A stretch of DNA of 12,233 bases, taken from positions 1-12,233 of the forward strand of contig JAAYKC010000057.1 of the NCBI GenBank assembly GCA_012522645.1, written 5' to 3'. Source of the DNA: Thermoplasmatales archaeon. Its GTDB lineage: Archaea > Thermoplasmatota > Thermoplasmata > Methanomassiliicoccales > Methanomethylophilaceae. The notes beneath the pieces are model-generated. The model did no database searches. It was not told where the DNA came from and saw nothing but the letters and a program-made list of their open reading frames with translations. This document shows, in pieces, positions 6,217-12,233 of the stretch. The position numbers and the translations under genes were made by a program. How positions within the stretch are numbered: the first letter of the stretch is position 1; each line of letters starts with the position of its first letter.

Positions 6217-7724
6217 ACTGAGCTCGTTGCCTTCATGCGCTCCTCATGGCTGAGCCCGGAGAGGCGTATGACCTCTTTCATGTCCAGCGACATGATCTCA
6301 GCTATCCTCTGCCCGTACTCCTTGTCCGCAAGGTAGCAGTGGGCCGCATGACGGTACTTTATGTTCTCGGTCACCGGGGCCATGTTCCTTGCGGTATTCT
6401 CTATCAGGAGCACTCTCTTGTCCTCCGTCATCAGGCGGTAAAGGTCTCCCGGCTGGTAGAAGCAGTCATCAGAGGGATCGTCCTTCGGCTCGTACCTGTC
6501 CACATCCCCGTCCAGCTGAAGCGGCGGCTCCCTGTGCCCCGGCTGGTCCATCCATTCGCCGTAGCTGTTCGGCGTATAGGAGAGCACCGATCCGTAGTTG
6601 TCATCCACCCGCATCATCCCGTCACGGTGGTATGCGTGAACTGGCACCTTGGGCGCATTGACCGGTATCAGGTCATGATTGACGCCGAGACGGTACCTCT
6701 GTGCGTCCCCGTAGGAGAATATCCTGCCCTGGAGCAGCTTGTCCGGCGAGAGGCCGATCCCCGGGACGAGATTGGTCGGATTGAACGCCGCCTGCTCGAC
6801 CTGAACGAAATAGTTGTCCGGGTTGCGGTTCAGCTCCATGACACCCACCTCGATGCGGGGGTACTCCTTGTAGCTCCATACCTTCGTTATGTCGAAAGGA
6901 TTGTCCTTGTGCTTCCTGGCCTGTTCCTCGGTCATTATCTGGAAGTAGAGGGTCCACCTGGGGAAGTCCCCTTTCTCTATCGCACAATAGAGATCATTCT
7001 GGTGGCTCTCCCTGTCCTTGCCGACCAGTTCCTCGGCCTCCTGGTCAGACAGGTTCTCTATCCCCTGCTGGGTCCTGAGATGGAATTTGACCCACACGCG
7101 CTCGTTCTTCTCATTGTAGAGGCTGAAGGTGTGGCTGCCGAAACCGTGCATGTGGCGGTAGCTCGCCGGGATGCCGCGGTCGGACATGACGATGGTCACC
7201 TGATGCAGGGCCTCAGGAAGAAGAGTCCAGAAGTCCCAGTTGCTCTGCATGGACCTCATGTTCGTCCTGGGGTCCCTCTTTATTGCGTGGTTGAGGTCCG
7301 GGAACCTCAGGGGATCCCTGAGGAAGAACACCGGCGTATTGTTGCCGACGAGGTCCCAGTTGCCTTCCTCCGTGTAGAACTTGATGGCGAAGCCGCGTAT
7401 ATCCCTCTCGGCGTCCGCAGCTCCTCTTTCCCCGGCGACGGTGGAGAATCTGACGAATACATCGGTCTTCTTCCCGATCTCGGAGAACACCTTCGCTTTG
7501 GTGTACTTCGTCACGTCATGGGTGACGGTGAACGTACCGAAGGCCCCTGAGCCTTTGGCGTGCATCCTCCTCTCGGGTATCACCTCGCGATCGAAATGGG
7601 CCATTTTCTCCAGGAACCATGTGTCCTGCAGCATCATCGGACCTCTGGACCCTGCGGTCAGAGAGTTATCGTTATCGGGAACGGGGGCACCGCTCTTGCT
7701 TGTAAGGGGTCTCTTGCCATTCAT
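6213..7724 (-). CDS. katA: Monofunctional haem catalase
   Basis: This 503-residue enzyme converts H2O2 to water and O2, and its length fits small-subunit catalases. The N-terminal LTSKSGAPVPDNDNSLTAG is classic. FDREVIPERRMHAKGSGAFG carries the distal H55, DLVGNNTPVFF the distal N128, and RIFSYGDAQRYRLG the proximal haem ligand Y338. The core is complete and no disruption is seen. The start at ATG 7724 is chosen over an upstream ATG at 7784: homology begins there and a TATA box ends 22 bases before it, so the mRNA is probably leaderless and would not contain the upstream ATG. It heads an operon with a DUF454 gene. Catalase is patchy among anaerobic archaea, and methanogens without cytochromes may need external haem, so transfer from bacteria is possible. 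Base composition looks like its neighbours. Confidence 0.96.
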   Translation of the reverse strand: MNGKRPLTSKSGAPVPDNDNSLTAGSRGPMMLQDTWFLEKMAHFDREVIPERRMHAKGSGAFGTFTVTHDVTKYTKAKVFSEIGKKTDVFVRFSTVAGERGAADAERDIRGFAIKFYTEEGNWDLVGNNTPVFFLRDPLRFPDLNHAIKRDPRTNMRSMQSNWDFWTLLPEALHQVTIVMSDRGIPASYRHMHGFGSHTFSLYNEKNERVWVKFHLRTQQGIENLSDQEAEELVGKDRESHQNDLYCAIEKGDFPRWTLYFQIMTEEQARKHKDNPFDITKVWSYKEYPRIEVGVMELNRNPDNYFVQVEQAAFNPTNLVPGIGLSPDKLLQGRIFSYGDAQRYRLGVNHDLIPVNAPKVPVHAYHRDGMMRVDDNYGSVLSYTPNSYGEWMDQPGHREPPLQLDGDVDRYEPKDDPSDDCFYQPGDLYRLMTEDKRVLLIENTARNMAPVTENIKYRHAAHCYLADKEYGQRIAEIMSLDMKEVIRLSGLSHEERMKATSSV

Positions 7725-7746
7725 AGAAATAATATTTCCTTGATTG

Positions 7747-7754
7747 TATTTAAA
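7747..7754 (-). promoter_or_regulatory. TATA box of the catalase operon
   Basis: TTTAAATA on the minus strand ends 22 bases before ATG 7724. It also decides the start codon, since the ATG at 7784 would lie upstream of the transcript. Confidence 0.65.
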
Positions 7755-7762
7755 CGGACTCG

Positions 7763-7777
7763 GAGATACTCTCAGAG
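7763..7777. promoter_or_regulatory. Nested inverted repeats between catalase and TPR-gene promoters
   Basis: GAGA-TAC-TCTC (7763-7773) overlaps CTCT-C-AGAG (7769-7777). They sit between the two divergent TATA boxes, where a regulator could act on both genes. The arms are only 4 bases, so chance is a real alternative. Confidence 0.25.
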
Positions 7778-7785
7778 GATGCAAG

Positions 7786-7793
7786 ATTATAAT
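7786..7793 (+). promoter_or_regulatory. TATA box of the TPR gene
   Basis: ATTATAAT ends 23 bases before ATG 7817. An in-frame GTG at 7796 lies only 2 bases after the box and would be outside the transcript, so ATG 7817 is preferred. Confidence 0.6.
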
Positions 7794-7816
7794 CGGTGAA
7801 CCGCATACCCAGCGAC

Positions 7817-8446
7817 ATGGCAGATAAAGCTTTCGAGGCGATGTCCAAGGCCAGGCGGCAGAGGGACAGCGGGAACATAAAGGGCGCGGTGGCCACTTTG
7901 GAATCGTATCTTGAAACTGATCCCCATAACACCAAGCCGCGTCTCCTCCTTGCGGAGATCCTTGTTTTCGGATCGGACAGCAGGTCCTACGGCATGATGC
8001 AACTTGACATCATCCTGGACCTGGAACCGGATAATCATGATGCCAGGAAGGCTTTGGTGACCGTTCTGAAGGACAAGAAGAAGAACAACAGGGAATGTGA
8101 CGAACATTACCGTTATCTTGTGGAGCACTGCCCGAATGATGCCGAGCTCATGAACAGCTATGCGATCTTCAACAAGCTCCAGCTTGTGGACTTCGACAGA
8201 GCGGAGGACTATTATCTGAAAGCCATAGCCCTGGACCCGGGGAACTCCGGATACAGGCTGAACTATGCCTATCTCCTGTCCGGGGACATGGACAGGTCCG
8301 TGGATGCGAAGGAGCAGCTGGAGGCCGCCCTTTCCTATGATCCCTCGAATGCCGATGTCAACAGGGCCCTGGTACAGCTGATGGAGCGGCGCTTCAATGC
8401 CGACGGAACACCGAAGAAGAAGCGCAGATTCCTCAGAAGAAGATAA
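7817..8446 (+). CDS. Tetratricopeptide-repeat protein
   Basis: A 209-residue soluble protein made of helix pairs of about 34 residues with TPR-type spacing. Examples are GNIKGAVATLESYLETDP near the N-terminus, YGMMQLDIILDLEPDN, FDRAEDYYLKAIALDPGNS and SVDAKEQLEAALSYDPSNA. About five units can be counted, each closing with the A/L--DP turn that is typical of TPRs. The protein ends in a strongly basic tail (KKKRRFLRRR), which may contact nucleic acid or the membrane surface. TPR proteins serve as scaffolds for other proteins; no catalytic domain is present and the partner is unknown. It is transcribed divergently from catalase across a 92-base gap. The start is set by TATA spacing, as there is no Shine-Dalgarno site. 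Confidence 0.85.
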   Translation: MADKAFEAMSKARRQRDSGNIKGAVATLESYLETDPHNTKPRLLLAEILVFGSDSRSYGMMQLDIILDLEPDNHDARKALVTVLKDKKKNNRECDEHYRYLVEHCPNDAELMNSYAIFNKLQLVDFDRAEDYYLKAIALDPGNSGYRLNYAYLLSGDMDRSVDAKEQLEAALSYDPSNADVNRALVQLMERRFNADGTPKKKRRFLRRR

Positions 8447-8477
8447 TATCCCTGCAATTATCCCGTTACCATCGCCG

Positions 8478-8490
8478 TAAATAAATAATA
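8478..8490 (+). promoter_or_regulatory. TATA region of rubrerythrin
   Basis: TAAATAAATAATA contains two overlapping TATA-like boxes. The last box ends 22 bases before GTG 8513 and 31 bases before ATG 8522. The 75-base gap after the TPR gene therefore holds a separate promoter. Confidence 0.6.
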
Positions 8491-8509
8491 GCGAACAGCA
8501 TTCGAAGGC

Positions 8510-8516
8510 AAGGTGA
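8510..8516 (+). promoter_or_regulatory. Shine-Dalgarno-like site before rubrerythrin ATG
   Basis: AAGGTGA lies 5 bases before ATG 8522, giving a six-base match to the consensus GGAGGTGA. It favours ATG 8522, but the transcript start would be only about 10-15 bases upstream, so a leaderless GTG at 8513 (three residues longer) stays possible. Confidence 0.5.
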
Positions 8517-8521
8517 AGCAT

Positions 8522-9070
8522 ATGACCGCTAAGCAGCTTAAAGGAAGCAAGACGGAGAAGAACCTCATGGAAGCATTCTCCGGAGAGTGTCAGGCCAGAA
8601 CGAAATACACATACTATGCGTCTCAGGCCAAGAAGGAAGGTTACGAGCAGATCGCCGACATCTTCACGGAGACTGCGGAGAACGAGAAGGAACACGCAAA
8701 GCTCTGGTTCAAGGAGCTCCACGGCGGTGCGGTCCCCAAGACCATCGATAACCTGAAGGATGCCGCGGCAGGAGAGAACTACGAATGGACGACCATGTAC
8801 GCGGACTTCGCGAAGATCGCCAGAGAGGAGGGCTTCACTGAGATCGCGGATGCCCTGGAGAAAGTGGGCGACGTCGAGAAGGTTCATGAGGAAAGGTACC
8901 TGAAGCTCCTGAGCAACATCGAGAAGGGAGTGGTCTTCGAGAAGGATGACGTACTGATGTGGAAATGCCGCAACTGCGGGTATATTCACGTGGCGAAGAA
9001 GGCCCCGGCGATCTGCCCTGCCTGCAAGCACCCTCAGGCCTACTTCGAAGTCAGGGCCCAGAACTGGTGA
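8522..9070 (+). CDS. rbr: Rubrerythrin
   Basis: Rubrerythrin is a cytosolic non-haem iron peroxidase of anaerobes that reduces H2O2 using electrons passed through its rubredoxin domain. The 182-residue protein has the two standard parts. The first is a four-helix ferritin-like diiron domain (1-140), with ligands visible at E22 (AFSGE), E55-x-x-H58 (ENEKEH), E85 and E88 (GENYE), and E119-x-x-H122 (DVEKVH). The second is a C-terminal rubredoxin domain with C149/C152 (KCRNCGY) and C165/C168 (CPAC). All ligands are intact, and the start LKGSKTEKNL is typical. It follows the TPR gene after 75 bases and has its own promoter. With catalase and Bcp nearby, the window holds three different peroxide-removing enzymes. 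Confidence 0.96.
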   Translation: MTAKQLKGSKTEKNLMEAFSGECQARTKYTYYASQAKKEGYEQIADIFTETAENEKEHAKLWFKELHGGAVPKTIDNLKDAAAGENYEWTTMYADFAKIAREEGFTEIADALEKVGDVEKVHEERYLKLLSNIEKGVVFEKDDVLMWKCRNCGYIHVAKKAPAICPACKHPQAYFEVRAQNW

Positions 9071-9102
9071 AACATCTTTCCCGCCTTACGGTGGGACCTA
9101 TT

Positions 9103-9112
9103 CTATTTTTAT
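9103..9112 (+). promoter_or_regulatory. TATA box of the small Cys/Asp-rich gene
   Basis: CTATTTTTAT ends 24 bases before ATG 9137, in the 66-base gap after rubrerythrin. The T-run could also help terminate the rubrerythrin transcript. There is no Shine-Dalgarno site before the ATG. Confidence 0.5.
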
Positions 9113-9136
9113 CCTACTTCATCCTACGCACTGGGC

Positions 9137-9406
9137 ATGGACAATCTTGAAGTTCCCCAGACTGAAGCAAAATTCGCATACCTGGACCCCGAGGAGATGC
9201 GCTGCATGATCAACAGCCTCATATGCCGTGACGGCGACTGCCGCAGATGCAGCTTCGTATCGGACGGCTCTCTGATGTACCTTACCGATGCCATATGCAA
9301 CGAGCTCGAGATCATAAGGTACCTCCTGGGCGAGGATCTCGATGACGATGATGAGGACGACGAGGAGATATATTGCGGCTGCGGCTGCGATATAGATGAT
9401 GAGTAA
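9137..9406 (+). CDS. Hypothetical small Cys- and Asp-rich protein
   Basis: I do not recognise this 89-residue protein. It has eight cysteines: C23, C30, C35 and C38 (C-x6-C-x4-C-x2-C, around ICRDGDCRRCSF), C54, and C80, C82 and C84 in a YCGCGCD tail. Between them runs an extremely acidic stretch, DLDDDDEDDEE (68-78). The cysteine spacing suggests metal binding (zinc or an Fe-S cluster), and the acidic tail could bind cations, but both are inferences. No signal peptide or membrane segment is visible. It is probably real: it has a well-placed TATA box, fits exactly between rubrerythrin and the converging aCPSF1 gene (6-base gap), and its codon use resembles that of its neighbours. Confidence 0.7.
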   Translation: MDNLEVPQTEAKFAYLDPEEMRCMINSLICRDGDCRRCSFVSDGSLMYLTDAICNELEIIRYLLGEDLDDDDEDDEEIYCGCGCDIDDE

Positions 9407-9412
9407 GGCCGA

Positions 9413-11320
9413 TCACTTCAGCCTTATCGTCTCTAAATTCAAAGGGGCCTTCGTCTCTATCCTGTACTTCTGATACAGCGAAGAGGCGAGGTCCGTACAT
9501 TTCCTGTCGTCCCCGTGCCCTATTATGACCTTTGTGGGTCTGGGCTCCATGGTCGATATGTACTTCATAAGCTGCTTGCGGTCCGAGTGACCCGAGAAAC
9601 CGTCCACGGTCTCTATGTTCATCTTGACGTCCAGCTTTATGTTCTTGCCCCTGTCGTGGACCGTGATATCCTTCCTTCCGCGCTGGATCGCCCTCCCGGT
9701 GGATCCCTCGCTCTGATATCCCACGAACAGCAGCCAGTTCATCGGATTGTCCGCCCATTCCTTGAAGTACTCCATGACCGGCCCGCCGGTCATCATCCCG
9801 CTGGTCGCGAGGACTATGCACGGTTCCGGGGAATGGCATATCTCCTCCCTCATGGCGGCGGTCTCCACCCTGCGGAATATAGGGGACAGGAACGGATTCT
9901 CGTTCTGTTGGAATATCTGGGTCTTCAGGCTGCTGTTGAGGAATTCCGGGTACGCGGTATGTATCGCGGTGGCCTCCCATATCATGCCGTCCAGATAGAC
10001 AGGTATCTGGGGCAGCCTTCCGGTTCGCACCATCTCCTCTATGACCAGCATGACCTCCTGGGACCTTCCCACTGCGAAGACGGGGATCAGGACCTTACCG
10101 CCCTTCTCCGTGGCCTGCTGCAGCAGATTGTGCATCTCCTGGGACGCCTCTATGCGGCTGGGCTGAAAGTCCTTCGACCCTCCGTACGTGGACTCCATGA
10201 CCAGCGACTCGAGGCGTATGAACTTGTTGACCGCAGGATTGAAGAGCTGGGTCTTCTCGAATTTGCTGTCCCCCGAGAATGCGACGTTGTGGAATCCGTT
10301 GCCTATATTGAAGTGGGCCACAGCGGATCCCAGGATGTGCCCGGCGTTGTGGAACGTCAGTCTCACGTCCGGGGATATGTCCGTGGTCTTGTCATAGCCG
10401 ATCGGTATCACGTGCAGGATCTCATTCCTGACATGGGACGCTTCGAAGGGCGCCTTCTTCGCCTCCCCGTACACAAGCTTGATGAAGTCCAGCTGGAGCA
10501 TGGCCATCATATCCCTGGTGGGCGGCGTGCAGTAAACAGGGCCGTCATACCCGTACTTGAAGAGGACGGGCAGTATGCCGCAGTGATCCATGTGAGCGTG
10601 GGTTATCACAACGGCGTCTATCTCGCTGAGAGGCTGCATCTCGGGCACGTTGAAGTACGGGACGTTATCGCTGCTCGGATCCACACCGCAGTCCACGAGT
10701 ATCCTGCTCTCCTTCGTCTGGAGCAGTGTCGCGGACCTGCCCACCTGCCTGAATCCTCCGAGGGCCGTCATCCTGACGTACTGCTCCCCTGATTCCAGGG
10801 TCGGCCGCGATATCCTGCGCCCTATGCGCCTGAGTATCTCGGTCCTCTCCTCCCTGTTATGCCTCAGATATCCTCTGACATCCGATATCGTCTTGGAATG
10901 GATGGGCGGGGCCCTGACCGGCTTTATGTTCCATCCGGTTTCGGCCCTGATCTCATTGAGGAGCTGACCTCCCTTGCCGACTATGATGTGCGGATTTATA
11001 GCCTCCACCATCACCACGCCCGTATCGTAATCGAAGAACATGCCTGTTATGTTGGCATCCTCAGGGGACATCTCCTTTATCCTGGTCTCCACCGCATCGG
11101 AATCGCCTAAGGTCTTGGGGTCGGGCCTTATATCGAATCTCTTCCTCAGCTGGCTTGCAAGCTGCTTGGTTATGTTGGCATCCTCTGTGAACTTCTCGAA
11201 GTCCTTGGAATAGATGACGATTATCGGCCCTTCGAACTCTATGCCCGATACGTCTATGTCCTTGGGTACTATCCTGCGTATATCCTCACGTAACGTGTCG
11301 AAGAGTCTGTCCGTATTCAT
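9413..11320 (-). CDS. KH-domain beta-CASP ribonuclease aCPSF1 (FttA), archaeal transcription termination factor
   Basis: This 635-residue protein has the conserved aCPSF1 layout. Two KH domains (about 1-70 and 71-145) include the GKGG loop (115-118). A metallo-beta-lactamase domain follows, carrying HAHMDH (241-246), H328 (NAGHILGSA) and D351 (FSGDSKF). A beta-CASP insert (about 380-545) has MESTYGG, FAVGRSQE and ATSGMMTGGP. The C-terminal lactamase motifs are GHSD (577-580) and IIGHGD with H602. The family is an endoribonuclease related to eukaryotic CPSF73; it cuts nascent RNA at U-rich sites and drives transcription termination in archaea. All metal ligands are present. ATG 11320 is the only sensible start, and no clear TATA box or Shine-Dalgarno site stands at the usual distance. 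It lies 59 bases downstream of the proteasome gene, so co-transcription is possible. Confidence 0.96.
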   Translation of the reverse strand: MNTDRLFDTLREDIRRIVPKDIDVSGIEFEGPIIVIYSKDFEKFTEDANITKQLASQLRKRFDIRPDPKTLGDSDAVETRIKEMSPEDANITGMFFDYDTGVVMVEAINPHIIVGKGGQLLNEIRAETGWNIKPVRAPPIHSKTISDVRGYLRHNREERTEILRRIGRRISRPTLESGEQYVRMTALGGFRQVGRSATLLQTKESRILVDCGVDPSSDNVPYFNVPEMQPLSEIDAVVITHAHMDHCGILPVLFKYGYDGPVYCTPPTRDMMAMLQLDFIKLVYGEAKKAPFEASHVRNEILHVIPIGYDKTTDISPDVRLTFHNAGHILGSAVAHFNIGNGFHNVAFSGDSKFEKTQLFNPAVNKFIRLESLVMESTYGGSKDFQPSRIEASQEMHNLLQQATEKGGKVLIPVFAVGRSQEVMLVIEEMVRTGRLPQIPVYLDGMIWEATAIHTAYPEFLNSSLKTQIFQQNENPFLSPIFRRVETAAMREEICHSPEPCIVLATSGMMTGGPVMEYFKEWADNPMNWLLFVGYQSEGSTGRAIQRGRKDITVHDRGKNIKLDVKMNIETVDGFSGHSDRKQLMKYISTMEPRPTKVIIGHGDDRKCTDLASSLYQKYRIETKAPLNLETIRLK

Positions 11321-11379
11321 CTCGAACCCTGTCTATAATGCATGTAACTGAGTTTGGTAAGGGGTTTGGTTTGAATGTT

Positions 11380-12012
11380 TCAGTTGGGATATTTGAATCC
11401 CAGTTCTGCGGCACGGGCCCTTATGTCTTCCTCAGGTACGGATTCAAAACCGTCCGGCCCGATGAATGATATGAGCATGCCGTCCCCTGATGCGGAGTCC
11501 CTCCTTATGGAGGAGTTCAGAGCCGCTATCGCGAGATCCATCCCCTCCTCGCGGGTCATGTCCTCCTTGTACTTCTCCTCGATGACTCCCATGGCGAAGG
11601 AGGACCCGGATCCTACGGACATGTAGTTGTCCTCGATGTGCCCTCCGGCACCGTCGATGCTGAACAGATGTCCTCCCGTCTTATCATAACCTCCGACGAT
11701 GAGGCCGACGTAGAATCCCTGGCGTATCATGTTCGAGATCAGCGTGGATGCTGCTCTGATGGACATGGGCTCCCCTCTCTTCATGCTGTAGAGAGCCACT
11801 TCCGACTGGGCGTATCTGACCATGAGCTGTGCGTCCCCGACCAGGCCTGCGATCGTCATGCCTATGTTGTCTGCGATCCTGTAGACCTTCTGAACATTGG
11901 AGTGCGCTATGATGTTGCCCATTGTGGCCCTGCGCTCAGATGCCATGATGACACCGTCCTTACATTTCAGGCCGATCGTCGTCGTCCCCGTCTTTAAAAC
12001 ATCTTCAGCCAT
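11380..12012 (-). CDS. psmB: 20S proteasome beta subunit
   Basis: The catalytic subunit of the archaeal 20S proteasome, a threonine protease. From ATG 12012 the protein is 210 residues, with a 9-residue propeptide (MAEDVLKTG) cleaved before TTTIG. In mature numbering, T1, E17 (in ASERR) and K33 (NVQKV) form the active site. GMTIAGLVGDAQ, GSGSSFAMGVIEE and RDSASGDG match the family closely, including Thermoplasma PsmB. ATG 12012 is preferred because a GGAAGGT site lies 7 bases before it; the frame could be opened earlier by a TTG at 12045, but that has no support. A TATA-like box at 12092-12099 predicts a leader of about 55 bases, unlike most promoters here. The alpha subunit is not in the window. 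Confidence 0.96.
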   Translation of the reverse strand: MAEDVLKTGTTTIGLKCKDGVIMASERRATMGNIIAHSNVQKVYRIADNIGMTIAGLVGDAQLMVRYAQSEVALYSMKRGEPMSIRAASTLISNMIRQGFYVGLIVGGYDKTGGHLFSIDGAGGHIEDNYMSVGSGSSFAMGVIEEKYKEDMTREEGMDLAIAALNSSIRRDSASGDGMLISFIGPDGFESVPEEDIRARAAELGFKYPN

Positions 12013-12019
12013 ATGATAT

Positions 12020-12026
12020 ACCTTCC
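12020..12026 (-). promoter_or_regulatory. Shine-Dalgarno site for psmB
   Basis: GGAAGGT on the minus strand lies 7 bases before ATG 12012. It selects this start and gives the short propeptide usual for archaeal beta subunits. Confidence 0.65.
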
Positions 12027-12086
12027 AGAAATCTAACTCCCTCAAAAGGCAGTTGTCATTCGACTTCTGCGGAGGTGCCCATGCCG

Positions 12087-12233
12087 TTATGGCTTATAAC
12101 CTTTTTCTTCCGCAGGGCATTCCACGTTCTTCCTGGGATAGTATATCCAGGTGATGATCGCACCTATGAGCGCCAATGCAGCGGTCACCAGGAACGTTGC
12201 CCTGTTCGCATTGATGAAATCAGGATAGGTGGA
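12087..12233 (-). CDS. C-terminal end of a membrane protein, possibly an MFS-type transporter
   Basis: An open frame enters from the right edge and ends at TAA 12087, giving 48 residues. The peptide reads STYPDFINANRATFLVTAAL, then ALIGAIITWIYYPRKN and a polar tail VECPAEEKGYKP. It has one clear membrane helix (about 14-33) that stops at PRK. A single last helix followed by a charged tail is how many 12-14-helix major facilitator transporters end. That assignment is a guess from the pattern, as only this tail is visible. It lies 74 bases upstream of the psmB start on the same strand. Confidence 0.6.
   Translation of the reverse strand, partial: STYPDFINANRATFLVTAALALIGAIITWIYYPRKNVECPAEEKGYKP
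12092..12099 (-). promoter_or_regulatory. Candidate TATA box of psmB
   Basis: TTATAAGC on the minus strand overlaps the last codons of the upstream membrane-protein gene. Transcription would start near 12070, leaving a leader of about 55 bases that holds the Shine-Dalgarno site. Confidence 0.4.

Noticed and set aside
6246..7550. 434-residue open frame opposite the catalase gene
   Set aside because: It is antisense to a complete catalase and rich in Val, Arg, His and Leu, as expected from codon bias of the real gene. No family is recognisable.
7796..7816. GTG start adding seven residues to the TPR protein
   Set aside because: It lies 2 bases after the TATA box, so it would not be in the mRNA.
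7787..9031. 414-residue minus-strand open frame opposite the TPR and rubrerythrin genes
   Set aside because: Both plus-strand genes have clear families and promoters. The opposite frame has no motif and spans two separate transcription units.
9515..10792. 425-residue open frame opposite aCPSF1
   Set aside because: It mirrors a fully conserved gene, shows no recognisable domain and has no promoter.
12013..12045. TTG start adding 11 residues to proteasome beta
   Set aside because: ATG 12012 has a Shine-Dalgarno site and gives the usual short propeptide.
1..12233. CRISPR array, transposon, prophage, rRNA or tRNA
   Set aside because: No regular repeats, terminal inverted repeats, transposase or integrase, and no RNA-gene-like stretch were seen. 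Genes fill almost the whole window.

Overview
The window comes from an archaeal chromosome. It encodes an archaeal-type PheT, a class I HMG-CoA reductase, a 20S proteasome beta subunit with a short propeptide, and a KH-domain beta-CASP ribonuclease (aCPSF1/FttA). Coding density is very high, and promoters are TATA boxes about 21-24 bases ahead of start codons. The similarity of the proteasome subunit to Thermoplasma, the mostly leaderless promoter layout and the anaerobe-style redox genes suggest Thermoplasmatota, possibly Methanomassiliicoccales. This placement is an inference, because no lineage-specific marker such as mcr is present.

Layout: (1) 1-1361, plus strand: the 3' end of a DUF84 inosine/xanthosine triphosphatase gene, then two overlapping genes for ETF-like proteins. 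The EtfA-like one has a Cys motif at its N-terminus and no FAD domain. (2) 1362-3484, minus strand: pheT followed by a Bcp-type peroxiredoxin. (3) 3574-4338, plus strand: a nitrilase-superfamily protein, transcribed divergently from pheT, with Gly where the catalytic Cys should be. (4) 4335-7724, minus strand: catalase, a DUF454 membrane protein, a small DUF2188 protein and HMG-CoA reductase. (5) 7817-9406, plus strand: a TPR protein, rubrerythrin and a small Cys- and Asp-rich protein. (6) 9413-12233, minus strand: the C-terminal end of a membrane protein, proteasome beta, and aCPSF1.

By function, the window combines housekeeping genes (translation, isoprenoid lipid synthesis, protein turnover, transcription termination) with an oxidative-stress set (peroxiredoxin, catalase, rubrerythrin). 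That set would suit an anaerobe that meets occasional oxygen. Genes that start a transcript mostly lack Shine-Dalgarno sites and look leaderless. Genes inside operons mostly have GGAGGTG-like sites or stop/start overlaps.

No rRNA, tRNA, CRISPR array, insertion sequence or prophage was seen. No gap between genes exceeds about 100 bases. The best candidates for something undescribed are the compact ETF-like pair and the nitrilase-like protein with the altered active site.
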